Below, piece after piece: positions 62,321-64,000 of a stretch of DNA of 64,000 nt. The first letter of the stretch is position 1; every line of letters starts with the position of its first letter. The notes under the pieces are model-generated. The model did no database searches and was not told the DNA's origin. It saw only the letters and a list, made by a program, of their open reading frames with translations. The stretch spans positions 4,229,001 to 4,293,000 of the forward strand of contig NZ_JQLH01000001.1 of the NCBI RefSeq assembly GCF_000744105.1. Reading direction: 5' to 3'. Made by a program: the position numbers and the translations under genes. The DNA is from Maribacter forsetii DSM 18668 (GTDB lineage: Bacteria; Bacteroidota; Bacteroidia; Flavobacteriales; Flavobacteriaceae).

Positions 62321-62944
62321 AAACCTCATGAACTCTCTTCTTGGTATTTCTTGCGCACCCATACTTTCTAGATGATCAGTATGTAATTGGCAATCTATAA
62401 CCTTATAATCTTTAGCCTGTAATTCTTCGGCTAGTTTGATGAATGCAAATTTTGATGCATTAGAAGTTAAGCTGAACATACTTTCACCACAGAATACATC
62501 ACCTATATCAACCCCATATAACCCCCCAACCAAAGCATCATCTTCCCAAACCTCATATGATTTTGCAATACCTTTTTCATGTAGTGCTATATATGCATTT
62601 TTCATATCATCAGTAATCCAAGTACCATCTTGACCTTCACGTGGTACAGACGAACAATACTCTAACACTTCTCTAAAACACATATTTTTTGTTAATCGAA
62701 ACTGTTTGTTACGAATAACTTTACGCATACTTTTTGAGATTCTTATTTGATCGGGATATAAAATCATTCTAGGATCAGGACTCCACCATAGAATGATAGC
62801 ATCATTATCAAACCATGGGAAAATTCCACTTTGGTATGCCAATAATAATCGTTCTGGAGAGAGATCGCCGCCAACTGCCAACAAGCCTTCTACATTGGCA
62901 CTATCTACTGGTGGAAAAATAAGTTCATCGGTCAAAAAATACAT
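62312..62944 (-). CDS. aat: Leucyl/phenylalanyl-tRNA--protein transferase
   Basis: Aat adds Leu or Phe to N-terminal Arg or Lys, marking proteins for ClpAP degradation (N-end rule). The 210-residue protein has FPPVDSANVEGLLAVGGDLSPERLLLAYQSGIFPWF, WWSPDPRMILYPDQIRISKSMRK, and DVFCGESMFSLTSNASKFA, all diagnostic. Length is normal. It converges on the DUF2490 gene. Confidence 0.96.
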   Translation of the reverse strand: MYFLTDELIFPPVDSANVEGLLAVGGDLSPERLLLAYQSGIFPWFDNDAIILWWSPDPRMILYPDQIRISKSMRKVIRNKQFRLTKNMCFREVLEYCSSVPREGQDGTWITDDMKNAYIALHEKGIAKSYEVWEDDALVGGLYGVDIGDVFCGESMFSLTSNASKFAFIKLAEELQAKDYKVIDCQLHTDHLESMGAQEIPRREFMRFLN

Positions 62945-62993
62945 GACTAGCCAAGGCTTTTAAATTATCGTTCAAAATAAATAAAGCTCCTAA

Positions 62994-63034
62994 AACAAAA
63001 AAACTTGTTTAACTTTTTAAAGCTAAACAAGTTT
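62994..63034 (-). terminator. Terminator of the DUF3127 gene
   Basis: On the minus strand AAACTTGTTTA pairs with TAAACAAGTTT, followed by TTTTTTTGTTTT. A second small hairpin, AAAGAC-ACAAC-GTCTTT, lies just before it. Confidence 0.85.
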
Positions 63035-63067
63035 ACTATTATAAAGACACAACGTCTTTTACAATCC

Positions 63068-63442
63068 TTAGAAAGGAAGATCATCATGATCCTCTTCATT
63101 TAAATTATCTGCAGGCTCAAAAGCTTCCATTGGTGCAACTGGCGGCATACCCGCTGCTGCTCCCTGAGATGCTCCTTCTATACGCCATCCTTGAATAGAG
63201 TTAAAATACTTTACTTGACCTTGAGGATTTGTCCACTCTCTACCTCTTAGGTTAATGCTTACTTTTACATCTTGACCTACACCGTAGTTGTTCAATAAAT
63301 CACATTTATCTTGAACAAACTCTATCATTATATGTTGTGGATACTGCTCATCTGTAGTAACAACCAATTCTCTTTTTCTAAAGCCATTAGACCCAAAAGT
63401 TTGGGTTTCTCCTATCAATTTTACTTTACCTTCTATTTCCAT
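63068..63442 (-). CDS. DUF3127 protein with SSB-like acidic tail (124 aa)
   Basis: A compact beta-rich domain (EIEGKVKLIGETQTFGSNGFRKRELVVTT through RGREWTNPQGQVKYFNSIQGWRIE) fits DUF3127 and looks like a single-stranded-DNA-binding OB fold. It is followed by a short Ala/Gly/Pro linker. The C-terminus EEDHDDLPF closely resembles the SSB C-terminal tip (DDDIPF in E. coli) that recruits replication and repair proteins. I infer a nucleic-acid role. A -7 box lies 25 bases before the ATG. Confidence 0.85.
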   Translation of the reverse strand: MEIEGKVKLIGETQTFGSNGFRKRELVVTTDEQYPQHIMIEFVQDKCDLLNNYGVGQDVKVSINLRGREWTNPQGQVKYFNSIQGWRIEGASQGAAAGMPPVAPMEAFEPADNLNEEDHDDLPF

Positions 63443-63467
63443 CTTGAACTCTTTTTACAATAGAGTC

Positions 63468-63475
63468 CAAAAATA
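63468..63475 (-). promoter_or_regulatory. TAnnTTTG -7 box, DUF3127 gene
   Basis: TATTTTTG on the minus strand, 25 bases before the ATG at 63442. Confidence 0.5.
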
Positions 63476-63568
63476 CATAAAATGATGCTCTAATAAAACA
63501 GGGTACAACGAATACAACACAACAATTATTCACAATTAGGGTTATCTTTAGTATTAGATAACTATTGG

Positions 63569-64000
63569 ATGAACTTTATTCCTAAAAACAAAATTTCCAA
63601 CATTTTTCTATTGATAGGCTCCTTCGTAGTTGTGAGTCTAATCTTATGGAATACCAATAGCTTTTTTAAACAATTTAAAGAAGAAGAACGCCTTAAAATG
63701 GAAATCTGGGCTACGGCCCAATCAGAGTTTCTACAATCTTCTGAAACTGTAGACCTTGGCAGTTTACATTTAAAGGTTTTTCAAAACAATACCTCTACCC
63801 CAATGATTCTTATCAATAAAGATAAATCGATCAGGGTAAATAATTTTCCGCCTAACAAATCTCAAGACTCCGTTTTTATACAAAATCAACTTAGGAAATT
63901 CAAAAACGAAAACATACCTATATCCATTGATCAACAAGGAGAACATTTGGCAACTTTATACTACGGGAATTCTGATGTTTTAACTAAACTGAAGTATTAT
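63569..64000 (+). CDS. Sensor histidine kinase, N-terminal part (cut by window edge)
   Basis: The first 144 codons are in the window. They encode a basic start (MNFIPKNKISN), one membrane helix (IFLLIGSFVVVSLILW) and an extracellular sensor region (RLKMEIWATAQSEFL, then HLKVFQNNTSTPMILINKDKSIRVNNF), ending LATLYYGNSDVLTKLKYY. I recall that GNS-LL-KLKYYP segment from flavobacterial histidine kinases, where a second helix and an HQIGTPLSSL-type H-box follow. The kinase core itself lies beyond the window, so the call is by resemblance. A weak box TATCTTTA (63543-63550) precedes it. Confidence 0.65.
   Translation, partial: MNFIPKNKISNIFLLIGSFVVVSLILWNTNSFFKQFKEEERLKMEIWATAQSEFLQSSETVDLGSLHLKVFQNNTSTPMILINKDKSIRVNNFPPNKSQDSVFIQNQLRKFKNENIPISIDQQGEHLATLYYGNSDVLTKLKYY

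Overview
The window looks like chromosomal DNA of a marine-type member of the Flavobacteriaceae (Bacteroidota). The reasons are AT-rich coding DNA, repeated TAnnTTTG boxes (the Bacteroidota sigma-70 -7 element) 7-26 nt upstream of start codons, type IX secretion (T9SS) type A and type B sorting domains, lipoproteins with acidic residues after the lipobox cysteine, DUF4296, DUF4271, DUF3098 and DUF3127 proteins, a semiSWEET, and interspersed palindromic repeats of the kind common in this family. The genus cannot be fixed from the sequence alone. No rRNA, tRNA, CRISPR array, transposase or phage gene was seen, and no gap between genes exceeds about 250 bases.

Region 1 (1-14,284) is one efflux/export module. 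A minus-strand operon runs tolC-like, HlyD/MacA-like adaptor, MacB/LolD-type ATPase, then at least four MacB/FtsX-type permeases (the last is cut by the window edge). Divergent from it is a sigma-54 activator plus its histidine kinase. The shared intergenic region carries a -24/-12-like promoter facing the efflux operon and a 12-bp inverted repeat that could be the activator site. The permease spacers hold near-duplicate repeat elements.

Region 2 (14,285-17,752) holds an alkyltransferase-like protein, a LysE exporter, TrmB and a PhoBR-like two-component pair. Region 3 (17,983-22,873) is a divergent cell-surface operon: beta-helix lipoprotein, TonB-dependent receptor and small lipoprotein. An 11-bp-phased TAAC array lies between it and the PhoB-like gene, and a terminator/attenuator lies inside it. 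Region 4 (23,118-26,494) has two tiny T9SS proteins that are almost nothing but a sorting domain, a LuxE-like enzyme and three small lipoproteins.

Region 5 (26,521-48,920) is mostly housekeeping: TyrS, an epimerase, dihydroorotase, polyprenol-P-sugar synthase facing a GT39 transferase, DUF4271, HemD, PckA, glycerate kinase with a DASS transporter, saccharopine dehydrogenase with an Lrp regulator, ferritin, a membrane metalloprotease, alanine dehydrogenase, semiSWEET, LeuS (with a repeat-derived peptide in frame) and a UbiA prenyltransferase.

Region 6 (49,035-54,451) has a T9SS type B surface protein followed by ftsX, DUF3098, uppP, truB and a TonB-like protein. Region 7 (54,484-60,269) has a thioredoxin-like protein and a TetR-controlled type-I-secretion-like operon whose ABC protein has lost every canonical ATPase motif. 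Region 8 (60,475-64,000) has Tag, two exported proteins, Aat, an SSB-like DUF3127 protein and the start of a sensor kinase.

The items most worth follow-up are the degenerate ABC exporter, the sigma-54 controlled multi-permease operon, the phased repeats in front of the surface operon, and the sorting-domain-only T9SS proteins.
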